IMG/VR virus record: IMGVR_UViG_3300022913_000005
Coordinates: 1 to 29,581 of that record
DNA: 29,581 bases
From: a virus
Strand: one strand, 5' to 3'
Shown here: in pieces, positions 18,020 through 22,758 of the stretch
How the letters are laid out: each line of letters opens with the position of its first letter
Numbering within the stretch: the first letter of the stretch is position 1
Translations under genes and position numbers: made by a program
Notes under the pieces: generated by a model
The model's database searches: none
What the model was told of the DNA's origin: nothing
Seen by the model: the letters and a program-made list of their open reading frames with translations, nothing else

Positions 18020-18059
18020 GGGAGCGGAGATCAAGCTCTCTTAATCCGAAGAGACTCCC
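18020..18059 (-). promoter_or_regulatory. Structured 5' leader of the late operon
   Basis: On the minus strand GGGAG (18059-18055) pairs with CTCCC (18024-18020). Enclosed and stacked directly on it is a perfect 6-bp hairpin TCTCTT-CGGATT-AAGAGA (18054-18037). It ends about 27 bases before the holin ATG, leaving the AGGA ribosome site free. It would be transcribed in any message started further upstream. It could stabilise the 5' end of the late mRNA. There is no T-run, so it is not a terminator. Confidence 0.5.
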
Positions 18060-18094
18060 AAGACCTACTAGAGGGTTTTCTGTGTGATTTATGG

Positions 18095-18115
18095 AACGTT
18101 CTATGTAACGTTCTA
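18095..18115. repeat. Tandem 9-bp repeat AACGTTCTA, 12-bp period
   Basis: AACGTTCTA occurs at 18095-18103 and 18107-18115. The first copy is part of the 8-bp palindrome GAACGTTC. Spacing of just over one helical turn, about 100 bp upstream of the holin gene, suggests a protein-binding site on the late leader/promoter side. Confidence 0.6.
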
Positions 18116-18230
18116 AGATCAGCTAAGTTAGTTCTAAAACCTAAGAACAACTTCTTAAAAACTAAATAAAAGCAGCTTTCTAAAAGCTATATAAGTTAGA
18201 CAACAGAATTCTTAAAAAGTTCCCTAAGAA
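18110..18230. repeat. Cluster of degenerate TTCTWA elements
   Basis: Seven related short elements lie in 120 bp: GTTCTAAG 18110, GTTCTAAAAC 18131, CTAAGAAC 18141 (inverted), CTTCTTAAAA 18151, TTTCTAAAA 18177, ATTCTTAAAA 18208, CCTAAGAA 18223 (inverted). The region is AT-rich, as at iteron origins or multi-site operators, but low complexity could produce part of the signal. Confidence 0.45.
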
Positions 18231-18373
18231 ATGAAATAAATTTAAAATAATTCATAAGTAACTGTTTTAATTGATAATTTAATTTAATATTTTTCTATAG
18301 AAGTACTACAAAGTTGGTACCTAATATCAGCTAAGATGACCGCCAAGGATGGCTGCGCCAGTACATCAGCTAA
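18118..18373. repeat. Three copies of ATCAGCTAA
   Basis: Exact ATCAGCTAA occurs at 18118-18126, 18326-18334 and 18365-18373, all on the plus strand. The first two extend to ATCAGCTAAG. An inverted pair CAAAGTT (about 18310) / AACTTTG (about 18372) brackets the last two copies. Role unknown. Confidence 0.5.
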
Positions 18374-18641
18374 CTTTGGAGTTCACTGGAATGGAAGAGA
18401 CTCTAAGGACTGGATTTTTTGTAAAAATTTGTTAGGTGCTATGCACCCCCTCCCCTCTAAGAACACATCCCCCTCCCTAGGGGTCTAAGAAAGCAGCAAT
18501 AAAAGTTAACATAGCAAGCATGGGCATAGAAACTCCCAAGCGAGAGGACTGAAACACACAATTTGTATGAGGATGAGAGAGGCTAAGCACCTACACACCT
18601 AAACCATTGAATGTAAAACTCTCTAGGTCGCTGTTAATACC

Positions 18642-18655
18642 GTTGGCAAGCCAAC
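18642..18655. repeat. Inverted repeat GTTGGC-AA-GCCAAC
   Basis: Perfect 6-bp arms with a 2-bp centre. Too tight a loop for a good RNA hairpin, so more like a dimeric protein-binding site. It lies about 80 bp on the downstream side of the leftward sigma-54 element. Confidence 0.45.
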
Positions 18656-18706
18656 CGAGCTAGTGAATACTTATGTAAAACAAGTGAATATTTATGTATT
18701 TATTTA

Positions 18707-18725
18707 GGTATGCAATTAGTATACC
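18707..18725. repeat. Inverted repeat GGTAT-N9-ATACC
   Basis: Perfect 5-bp arms separated by 9 bp, just downstream of the leftward sigma-54 element. Candidate operator or chance; arms are short. Confidence 0.35.
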
Positions 18726-18736
18726 ATTATGGCGCT

Positions 18737-18753
18737 AGCAAGACTTGTGCCAA
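18737..18753 (-). promoter_or_regulatory. Sigma-54 (RpoN) promoter, leftward
   Basis: The minus strand reads TTGGCACAAGTCTTGCT from 18753 to 18737. Compared with the RpoN consensus YTGGCACGRNNNTTGCW, it differs only by A for G at one position, a change also found in the classic glnAp2 promoter. The invariant GG and GC are 10 nt apart. Transcription would start about 12 nt past the GC, near 18726, and run toward the late operon. Sigma-54 needs an ATP-dependent activator bound upstream; the TGAATA inverted repeat at 18787 lies on that side. Confidence 0.7.
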
Positions 18754-18918
18754 GTTTAAGTAAGTTGGGTAGTTATGCACTAAAAGTGAATAAGTATTCA
18801 GTGGTTAAAAAGCCGAATTAGCACTGTATCAAACACTGTTAAACGATCCCTTATGTACCCTTGTGCTACCCTTCAAAAATAGTTCAGCTCTTAGGATGGC
18901 TTACAGCTCGTTTGAAGG

Positions 18919-18927
18919 TATACATTA
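18919..18927 (-). promoter_or_regulatory. phiEco32-type late promoter word, leftward
   Basis: The minus strand reads TAATGTATA (18927 to 18919), identical to the promoter consensus I recall for phiEco32 genes transcribed with its phage-encoded sigma factor. It faces the late operon, whose first gene starts at 17993. No phage sigma gene is visible in this window, so this depends on one being elsewhere in the genome. Confidence 0.5.
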
Positions 18928-18967
18928 GTGTTTACTAATACATACGGTGGTTTAGTGTTTTTGCACC

Positions 18968-18984
18968 TTGGCACGGTACTTGCT
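18968..18984 (+). promoter_or_regulatory. Sigma-54 (RpoN) promoter, rightward, perfect consensus
   Basis: TTGGCACGGTACTTGCT fits YTGGCACGRNNNTTGCW at every defined position, with GG at 18970-18971 and GC at 18982-18983 (10 nt between). The start would be about 18995. It faces the rightward genes 0.9 kb away, with only non-coding sequence between, so it may drive a leader or a small RNA. An inverted repeat CCTTCAAA/TTTGAAGG (about 18870-18918) lies 50-100 bp upstream, a usual place for an activator site. Confidence 0.75.
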
Positions 18985-18985
18985 A

Positions 18986-18995
18986 CGCGTACGCG
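18986..18995. repeat. Palindrome CGCGTACGCG
   Basis: A perfect 10-bp palindrome begins 2 bases after the -12 element of the rightward sigma-54 promoter, followed by an alternating TATATATA tract. It overlaps the expected start site, so a protein bound there could block transcription. Confidence 0.5.
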
Positions 18996-19025
18996 CATAT
19001 ATATAAAAGTACACTACCCGAATTA

Positions 19026-19154
19026 GCGTCAGGTTTCTTTACAGTGCTTTTTTAAGTAAATCAATGACTTAGTGGTATCTATGATAATAGTGTCAGGATA
19101 CTTTACAGCTCTTAAGGTGCATTACACCGTTATTAGTGTCAGGTTTCTTTACAG
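19026..19154 (+). repeat. Direct repeats of GTGTCAGGTTTCTTTACAG
   Basis: Three 19-bp copies: 19026-19044 (one change, GCGTCAGG), 19090-19108 (GGATACTTT instead of GGTTTCTTT) and 19136-19154. Start-to-start spacing is 64 and 46 bp. A fourth, degenerate copy (15 of 19 shared with the second) is at 18891-18909. Iterons of a replication origin or binding sites for a phage regulator are the two obvious options. Confidence 0.65.
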
Positions 19155-19165
19155 TTATGTTTGTA

Positions 19166-19177
19166 GTAACGCGTTAC
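19166..19177. repeat. Perfect 12-bp palindrome GTAACGCGTTAC
   Basis: Lies 12 bases after the third direct repeat. The symmetry suggests a site for a dimeric DNA-binding protein. Confidence 0.5.
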
Positions 19178-19249
19178 CTTTTTATAAATACTATCATTAA
19201 TCCCTTATAAATCAGTAACTTAGAATTTAATTTGTTGGTTTTAATAACT

Positions 19250-19266
19250 TTGGCAAAGCACTTGCA
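19250..19266 (+). promoter_or_regulatory. Sigma-54-like element, rightward, weaker
   Basis: TTGGCAAAGCACTTGCA retains TTGGCA, the 10-nt GG-to-GC spacing and TTGCA, but has AA in place of CG in the -24 block. It is the third such element in the region and second on this strand. Confidence 0.5.
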
Positions 19267-19418
19267 ATACCTATGGCACAGCGTTGGAGAGTCCATTGGA
19301 TACAAACCCGAACGCTATATAAATACGAGGGTAAGTCCAACGGTACACAAGGCACTTAAAACGGTGCTTGTTGAGTTGATAAGGATATCAATTAGCGTGG
19401 TTACACTAGCTGTAAGGT

Positions 19419-19427
19419 GAATGTATA
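19419..19427 (+). promoter_or_regulatory. phiEco32-type promoter word, rightward (8 of 9)
   Basis: GAATGTATA differs at one base from TAATGTATA and faces the rightward genes. It is 456 bases before the first ORF. With the leftward exact match it would give the phage sigma factor a divergent pair. Confidence 0.4.
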
Positions 19428-19439
19428 AAGCGTTAGATT

Positions 19440-19760
19440 GTTACAACGAGTCATAGAATATGGCGTGAACTGAACGGCTAGATAGCAAAGCTAAGCGCAT
19501 GATGTGCAAGGTAGCGCTAAAAGGTTCGAAGGTTCAAACGATAGGTAACAAGCTTAACAGGCGATAGATTAAGTGGGCGGAAATATCCTTAGGGGTATGG
19601 CGTTTGATGGGGTACAAGTTAACAGCTTGTTAGTGTCCCCTAACCTTTGGAGGCCTAGCAGGGCGAAACCGATAGTAGGGACAACTAGTCTAAGCGTATC
19701 AATTGGGGTACGTGTTCACTTTTACTAGTCCGAGTGACGGTAGCCAAACCGCGTGTGAAA
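19440..19760 (+). other. Possible structured RNA segment
   Basis: A stretch with several local pairings on either strand: AGCGC/GCGCT at 19494-19498 and 19514-19518; ACAAG/CTTGT at 19614-19618 and 19626-19630, closed by GGGG and CCCC outside; ACTAGTC repeated near 19684 and 19725. It is not a tRNA, and I could not match it to a known ribozyme or riboswitch. It would lie in the 5' leader of transcripts from the sigma-54 or phage-type promoters. Confidence 0.3.
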
Positions 19761-19829
19761 TAAGCTGATAATTCAGGAAATAGCACAAACATAAATAATT
19801 TATAAAGCATTGTTAAAAGTAAGGATCTT

Positions 19830-19857
19830 TTGACAGTGTTTAATTAAGTTATTTAAT
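19830..19857 (+). promoter_or_regulatory. Sigma-70 promoter of the rightward (early-type) genes
   Basis: Perfect -35 TTGACA (19830-19835), 16-nt AT-rich spacer and -10 TTTAAT (19852-19857, 5 of 6). The start should be near 19864, giving a leader of about 20 nt before the ATG at 19883. This is the kind of host-polymerase promoter used immediately after infection. Confidence 0.75.
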
Positions 19858-19882
19858 CAAGTCAATCAAAGAGGATAATACC

Positions 19883-20353
19883 ATGTCTAAACAATCACTT
19901 AAAACACAAATCAAACTATTCCTAAATTCAGACAAGAAAGCAACCGTTAAACTACAGGAGCTTATCGTTGCTACTCGTGAACATGCTAAACAACACGGCG
20001 ACTTAACACTGTTATCATTGCTTGTCACCGGCTTACGTGATAACCGTTCACGTAATTTACAAGCTATTACATCTTATATACTAGAGTACACTAAGGGCAT
20101 TCACTGGGTTAAAGATAAAAATTCAGAGGGTTACAAGGTTATAAAGGATCAGCAAATCGAGCTGTTAGATCTGCCTTGTTCTTGGATGGACTCCAAAAAG
20201 AACATTCAAGTAATTGCGGATGTTGACGTGATCACCCGTTGTAAGTCGCTAGTTACTACACTAACCACTGCACTGAATGAAGGTAAGATCAAAGATGGTC
20301 AGGAAGACAAGGCACGTGACACAATCGAGTCTTTGAAAGCTATCTTTGCATAA
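19883..20353 (+). CDS. Hypothetical early protein (156 aa)
   Basis: 156 aa, mostly helical and basic (MSKQSLKTQIKLFLNSDKK), soluble, with two Cys and no known motif. It is the first gene behind a strong sigma-70 promoter, has a good ribosome site (GAGG 8 nt upstream) and is followed directly by a terminator, so it is transcribed largely alone and at high level early. Single, highly expressed first genes in phages often inhibit or redirect host functions. This is only an inference from position. Confidence 0.75.
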   Translation: MSKQSLKTQIKLFLNSDKKATVKLQELIVATREHAKQHGDLTLLSLLVTGLRDNRSRNLQAITSYILEYTKGIHWVKDKNSEGYKVIKDQQIELLDLPCSWMDSKKNIQVIADVDVITRCKSLVTTLTTALNEGKIKDGQEDKARDTIESLKAIFA

Positions 20354-20378
20354 CAAATACTTAAGATGATACATGCTT

Positions 20379-20404
20379 AAAAGCCTTCATTGTGAGGGCT
20401 TTTT
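20379..20404 (+). terminator. Rho-independent terminator after the first early gene
   Basis: AAAAGCCTTC (20379-20388) pairs with GAGGGCTTTT (20394-20403), with one G-U pair and a 5-nt loop ATTGT. The stem ends in a T-run (20400-20404). It starts 26 bases after the stop of the 156-aa gene. Confidence 0.85.
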
Positions 20405-20430
20405 GTCGTGTTAATAACTAGGGGTTAATC

Positions 20431-20730
20431 ATGGATTATTTCATGCTGTTCGTAATTGAGCGTGGCGCATTGCTGGGCTTAGGGTGCTTATCATTAATGG
20501 TAGGTGTGTTCTGTTCATCATGGCACAAGGGTACTCGTGCTTTGGTCGTTGTGTTCGGGGGTCATTTAATACTATCATCAATTCAGATGGGCGATGTAAT
20601 AACTAGATGTGACAGCATCGGGCGTTCTATGAACGTCGGGGCTGCTTATAACTTCGAGAAAAAGTCATGTGATTACATAGACTTAAGTAATCGGGCTGCA
20701 CCCGTTGTCCGTTCTGTTAATTTGAACTAG
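20431..20730 (+). CDS. Small membrane protein (99 aa)
   Basis: 99 aa. Two hydrophobic segments: about 2-27 (FMLFVIERGALLGLGCLSLM and following) and 36-54 (ALVVVFGGHLILSSI). The C-terminal 45 residues are polar with Cys60 and Cys79. Ribosome site TAGGGG is well placed. It lies behind the terminator, so its expression depends on read-through or on its own promoter. Family not recognised. Confidence 0.65.
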   Translation: MDYFMLFVIERGALLGLGCLSLMVGVFCSSWHKGTRALVVVFGGHLILSSIQMGDVITRCDSIGRSMNVGAAYNFEKKSCDYIDLSNRAAPVVRSVNLN

Positions 20731-20738
20731 GAACTATT

Positions 20739-20861
20739 ATGTACGAAATTAAAAAAGCTGCAACAATGCGTAAGTACGACTTGTTTGTTAACGGTATTCA
20801 TGTATTACGTGATGATAGACAAACAGTTCATGACTTTGTGAAAGAAACGTTGAACCATTAG
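20739..20861 (+). CDS. Small hypothetical protein (40 aa)
   Basis: A 40-aa frame, MYEIKKAATMRKYDLFVNGI at its start, ending in ETLNH. AGGA is 6 nt upstream of the ATG, and the frame fills the gap between two genes. It begins 8 bases after the previous stop. The pattern (short beta strands, 'F-V-N-G' and a final helix) could be a tiny folded protein. Short length makes it moderately certain. Confidence 0.6.
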   Translation: MYEIKKAATMRKYDLFVNGIHVLRDDRQTVHDFVKETLNH

Positions 20862-20886
20862 GACTTGAGAAGGTACAACCTAAACG

Positions 20887-21417
20887 ATGAACGTATTCTA
20901 CACTAACACATGCCCTTCGGTAGCTGCTAGTGAGCACTGTGTACGTCATCGTAACAAGATGATCATTGAGTACGCTCAGTTACTTAGTACAGCACACCAT
21001 GTTATTGATGGTGATCGTGCTATTCAGGGTATATACAAGTGTACTCATACAAACCACCCCAGTGCTGTGTGGGTGCGTCAAGGTCGTACCCAGTACCAAT
21101 GGGTTCTTGCTTGTGCTAAACGTCTGTGTGAGCTGTACAGGGCTGATAGATGGGTCGATCATAAGACACTTCACACACTACAGATACTAACATCGTTCCC
21201 TTCTGGCTTACGTAATACAGAATGGACAGATCCACCAGCTTGTGTAGCTGATCACTTAAAACCATTAAACAAACCAGTGCAAGAATTGTATCGTATGTAC
21301 ATGATTGAGAAATTCAATGAGTGGACAACACGAGACAAGCCACTGGCTGTACAATATTTCAACCAAGCACCTGAATGGGTACAACAATCAGGTGTTCCTT
21401 ATAACGTGATACTTTAA
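20887..21417 (+). CDS. Conserved phage protein of the 'KM-x2-E-x-AQLL' type
   Basis: 176 aa. The N-terminal pattern, MNVFYTNTCPSVAAS then RNKMIIEYAQLLSTAHHV (residues 22-39), followed by a Tyr-Lys-x-THxNHPSAVWVR segment (50-64), is a recurrent one in hypothetical proteins of many tailed phages. Sometimes these are labelled as DNA-repair or nucleotide-related enzymes, but I know of no proven function. Conserved His, Lys and Trp residues suggest an enzyme. The nearest Shine-Dalgarno (GAGAAGG) is rather far from the ATG, at about 13 nt. Confidence 0.75.
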   Translation: MNVFYTNTCPSVAASEHCVRHRNKMIIEYAQLLSTAHHVIDGDRAIQGIYKCTHTNHPSAVWVRQGRTQYQWVLACAKRLCELYRADRWVDHKTLHTLQILTSFPSGLRNTEWTDPPACVADHLKPLNKPVQELYRMYMIEKFNEWTTRDKPLAVQYFNQAPEWVQQSGVPYNVIL

Positions 21418-21428
21418 AGGAGTTCACT

Positions 21429-21635
21429 ATGTTAAAATCAACATTTGTACAACAATCAGCTCATAATTTACATGAGCGTAGAGAAGTATCAGAGGCTTTA
21501 CAAGTACGAGGTCAATCTCGTGTTCGTATTAAGTACCTTAAGAACAGGCTTAACCGTCTTAACAAAGAGAAGGCTTTCTTTATTAAGATCAAGTCTGAGT
21601 TCCGATTAACCGATAAAGATTGCTACAAAATATAG
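21429..21635 (+). CDS. Small basic protein (68 aa)
   Basis: 68 aa, very basic (many Arg/Lys; RGQSRVRIKYLKNRLNRLNK in the middle), helical. AAAGGAG lies just upstream of the ATG. A charge this high suggests nucleic-acid binding, but no motif proves it. Confidence 0.7.
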   Translation: MLKSTFVQQSAHNLHERREVSEALQVRGQSRVRIKYLKNRLNRLNKEKAFFIKIKSEFRLTDKDCYKI

Positions 21636-21644
21636 GAGAGCACC

Positions 21645-22073
21645 ATGCGTGATTATATCATATACACCATCATAGGGCTATACGTCCTTAACCTTACGCT
21701 ACCTGTTATTGCTGGCTTTGTTTCACTAAGTGTTAACCACTGGAACAGGGGTCGTACTAACAAGAGTTACTTCACATTTATTCAGAAGTACAAATACTCA
21801 ATTCACTGTAGGGAGGACTTGTTCATAGCTTGGTGCCTTATCGACGGATTGGTTATCGGACTACTGTCCCTTTTATTGGTATTCTCAGCCATTCATTTGC
21901 CGATGTCTGTACTTTCTTGGGCAGCTGTTACTGTGGTATGTGCTGCTGTGTTCTTCTTTGTACCAAGGTTTATCGTAGATCTTAACCATACTTTACGTAT
22001 GAAGAAGGGAGATAGCGAACGTTTACGTGAGTTACAAGATCAGATAGATGAGTTAAAAGGGGCTACAAAATGA
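21645..22073 (+). CDS. Multi-pass membrane protein (142 aa)
   Basis: 142 aa. Three likely membrane segments: about 4-27 (YIIYTIIGLYVLNLTLPVIA), 58-82 (LFIAWCLIDGLVIGLLSLLL) and 90-110 (LSWAAVTVVCAAVFFFVP). The C-terminal 30 residues are charged and may form a coiled coil (SERLRELQDQIDELK). Good AGGAG ribosome site. It is followed by another membrane protein, so together they may alter the host inner membrane. Family not recognised. Confidence 0.7.
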   Translation: MRDYIIYTIIGLYVLNLTLPVIAGFVSLSVNHWNRGRTNKSYFTFIQKYKYSIHCREDLFIAWCLIDGLVIGLLSLLLVFSAIHLPMSVLSWAAVTVVCAAVFFFVPRFIVDLNHTLRMKKGDSERLRELQDQIDELKGATK

Positions 22074-22095
22074 TTGAATTACTGGGATTCAGAAA

Positions 22096-22296
22096 ATGTC
22101 GAGCATTAAACACGCTTTAGAAACATTCATACACGCATCCTTCATAGAGAAATTGTTCCTGTTTGTAGTAGGTGTTCTTATATGGGGTGCGTTGTTTGTA
22201 CTTGTAACGGTAGTTAAAATACTATCATCATTCTTACCAGTGCTTGTAGTTATAGCGATTTGGTACATATTTTTTAGGAAAACAAATGGAAAATAA
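22096..22296 (+). CDS. Small two-helix membrane protein (66 aa)
   Basis: 66 aa. Two adjoining membrane segments (about 19-41 and 43-60: LFLFVVGVLIWGALFVLVTV and FLPVLVVIAIWYIFF) with a short basic C-terminus (RKTNGK). The end overlaps the next gene by 11 bases. The ribosome site is weak (GGGAT), so it may be coupled to upstream translation. Holin-like size, but no direct evidence. Confidence 0.6.
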   Translation: MSSIKHALETFIHASFIEKLFLFVVGVLIWGALFVLVTVVKILSSFLPVLVVIAIWYIFFRKTNGK

Positions 22297-22648
22297 AACA
22301 TTAGTAGCAGTTTACGGTAGTTTACGCAACGGTCTAGGAAATCATAGATTGCTTGTTGGTCAAGAGTTCTTAGGTCAATCCGTAGTACAGGGCTTTAACC
22401 TCCATGTGTACTGTTCAGGTTTCCCAGCCATTACACAAGGGGATCACTCGGTATTAACTGAGGTGTACGCTGTGGATGCACCTTGTATGCGTTCTTTAGA
22501 TGGTTTGGAGGGATACCCAAGTTTCTATAACCGTACAGAAGTACAAACAACTTACGGTAAGGCTTGGATATATTTCATGAGTCCTGATGAAGTCCAAGGT
22601 ACTGAACTTATCGAAGATGGTGATTGGGTTAAGTACAAACGTGCTTAG
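22286..22648 (+). CDS. Gamma-glutamylcyclotransferase-like (GGCT/AIG2) protein
   Basis: 120 aa. Residues 8-14 carry the family signature VAVYGSLR, a loop that binds the gamma-glutamyl group. Residues 70-78 (SLDGLEGYP) hold the family's catalytic Glu (Glu75). Length is right for a compact GGCT domain. Members convert gamma-glutamyl amino acids or gamma-glutamyl amines to 5-oxoproline plus the free amine. AGGAA ribosome site; the gene starts inside the preceding membrane gene. Its closeness to the amidoligase/glutaminase operon suggests it trims or recycles a gamma-glutamyl product of that pathway. Confidence 0.88.
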   Translation: MENKTLVAVYGSLRNGLGNHRLLVGQEFLGQSVVQGFNLHVYCSGFPAITQGDHSVLTEVYAVDAPCMRSLDGLEGYPSFYNRTEVQTTYGKAWIYFMSPDEVQGTELIEDGDWVKYKRA

Positions 22649-22758
22649 TGTACTCAGTGTACTATGATTTGTTAAGTTCAGGTTAGTGATTAGGTTAGTG
22701 AACTGACTGGAAACTTAAGAGATCATTAATTAGACAACATGAACTAGGAAAAAGTTCC
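22647..22758 (+). promoter_or_regulatory. Leader of the amidoligase operon with direct repeats
   Basis: The 110-base gap before the 518-aa gene contains AGTGTACT twice (22647-22654 and 22657-22664) and AGGTTAGTGA twice (22680-22689 and 22692-22701, 12-bp period). The second pair is flanked by AGTTCA/TGAACT. I do not see a clear sigma-70 promoter. It is a likely site of operon control. Confidence 0.45.

Larger units (their letters stand above)
18662..18800. repeat. AGTGAATA repeats, two direct and one palindromic
   Basis: AGTGAATACTTATGTA (18662-18677) and AGTGAATATTTATGTA (18683-18698) differ at one base and are 21 bp apart, two helical turns. A third AGTGAATA begins at 18785 and forms the inverted repeat TGAATA-AG-TATTCA (18787-18800). 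The last copy lies between the two divergent sigma-54 elements. A regulator site is likely. Confidence 0.55.
17994..19882. other. 1.9-kb divergent, gene-free control region
   Basis: No reading frame here has a convincing start, ribosome site or protein-like composition. It separates the leftward late operon from the rightward genes and holds the promoters, repeats and palindromes listed separately. It is AT-rich from about 18120 to 18300, with more GC-balanced stretches at 18340-18660 and 19440-19760. GTAC, abundant in the coding parts, is near chance level here. Besides promoter function, an origin of replication or small RNA genes are possible. Nothing shows this directly. Confidence 0.8.

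Noticed and set aside
18195-18255. 19-codon minus-strand frame in the AT-rich part of the control region
   Set aside because: No ribosome site and low-complexity sequence.
18540-18590. CTGA...GAAAC-like words suggestive of a hammerhead ribozyme
   Set aside because: The invariant CTGATGA core and pairing stems are missing.
19272-19289. TATGGCACAGCGTTGGA as a further sigma-54 element
   Set aside because: The -12 GC is missing (GA instead), so it fails the essential GG-N10-GC rule.
19232-19420. 62-codon plus-strand frame in the control region
   Set aside because: Non-ATG start, no ribosome site, and it runs across a sigma-54-like element; composition not protein-like.
19500-19560. GGTTCGAAGGTTCAAAC resembling a tRNA T-arm
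   Set aside because: The flanking bases do not pair as a T-stem and no acceptor or anticodon stem is present.
22070-22120. 16-codon frame overlapping the end of the 142-aa membrane gene (ATGA)
   Set aside because: Too short to support; may only couple translation to the 66-aa gene.
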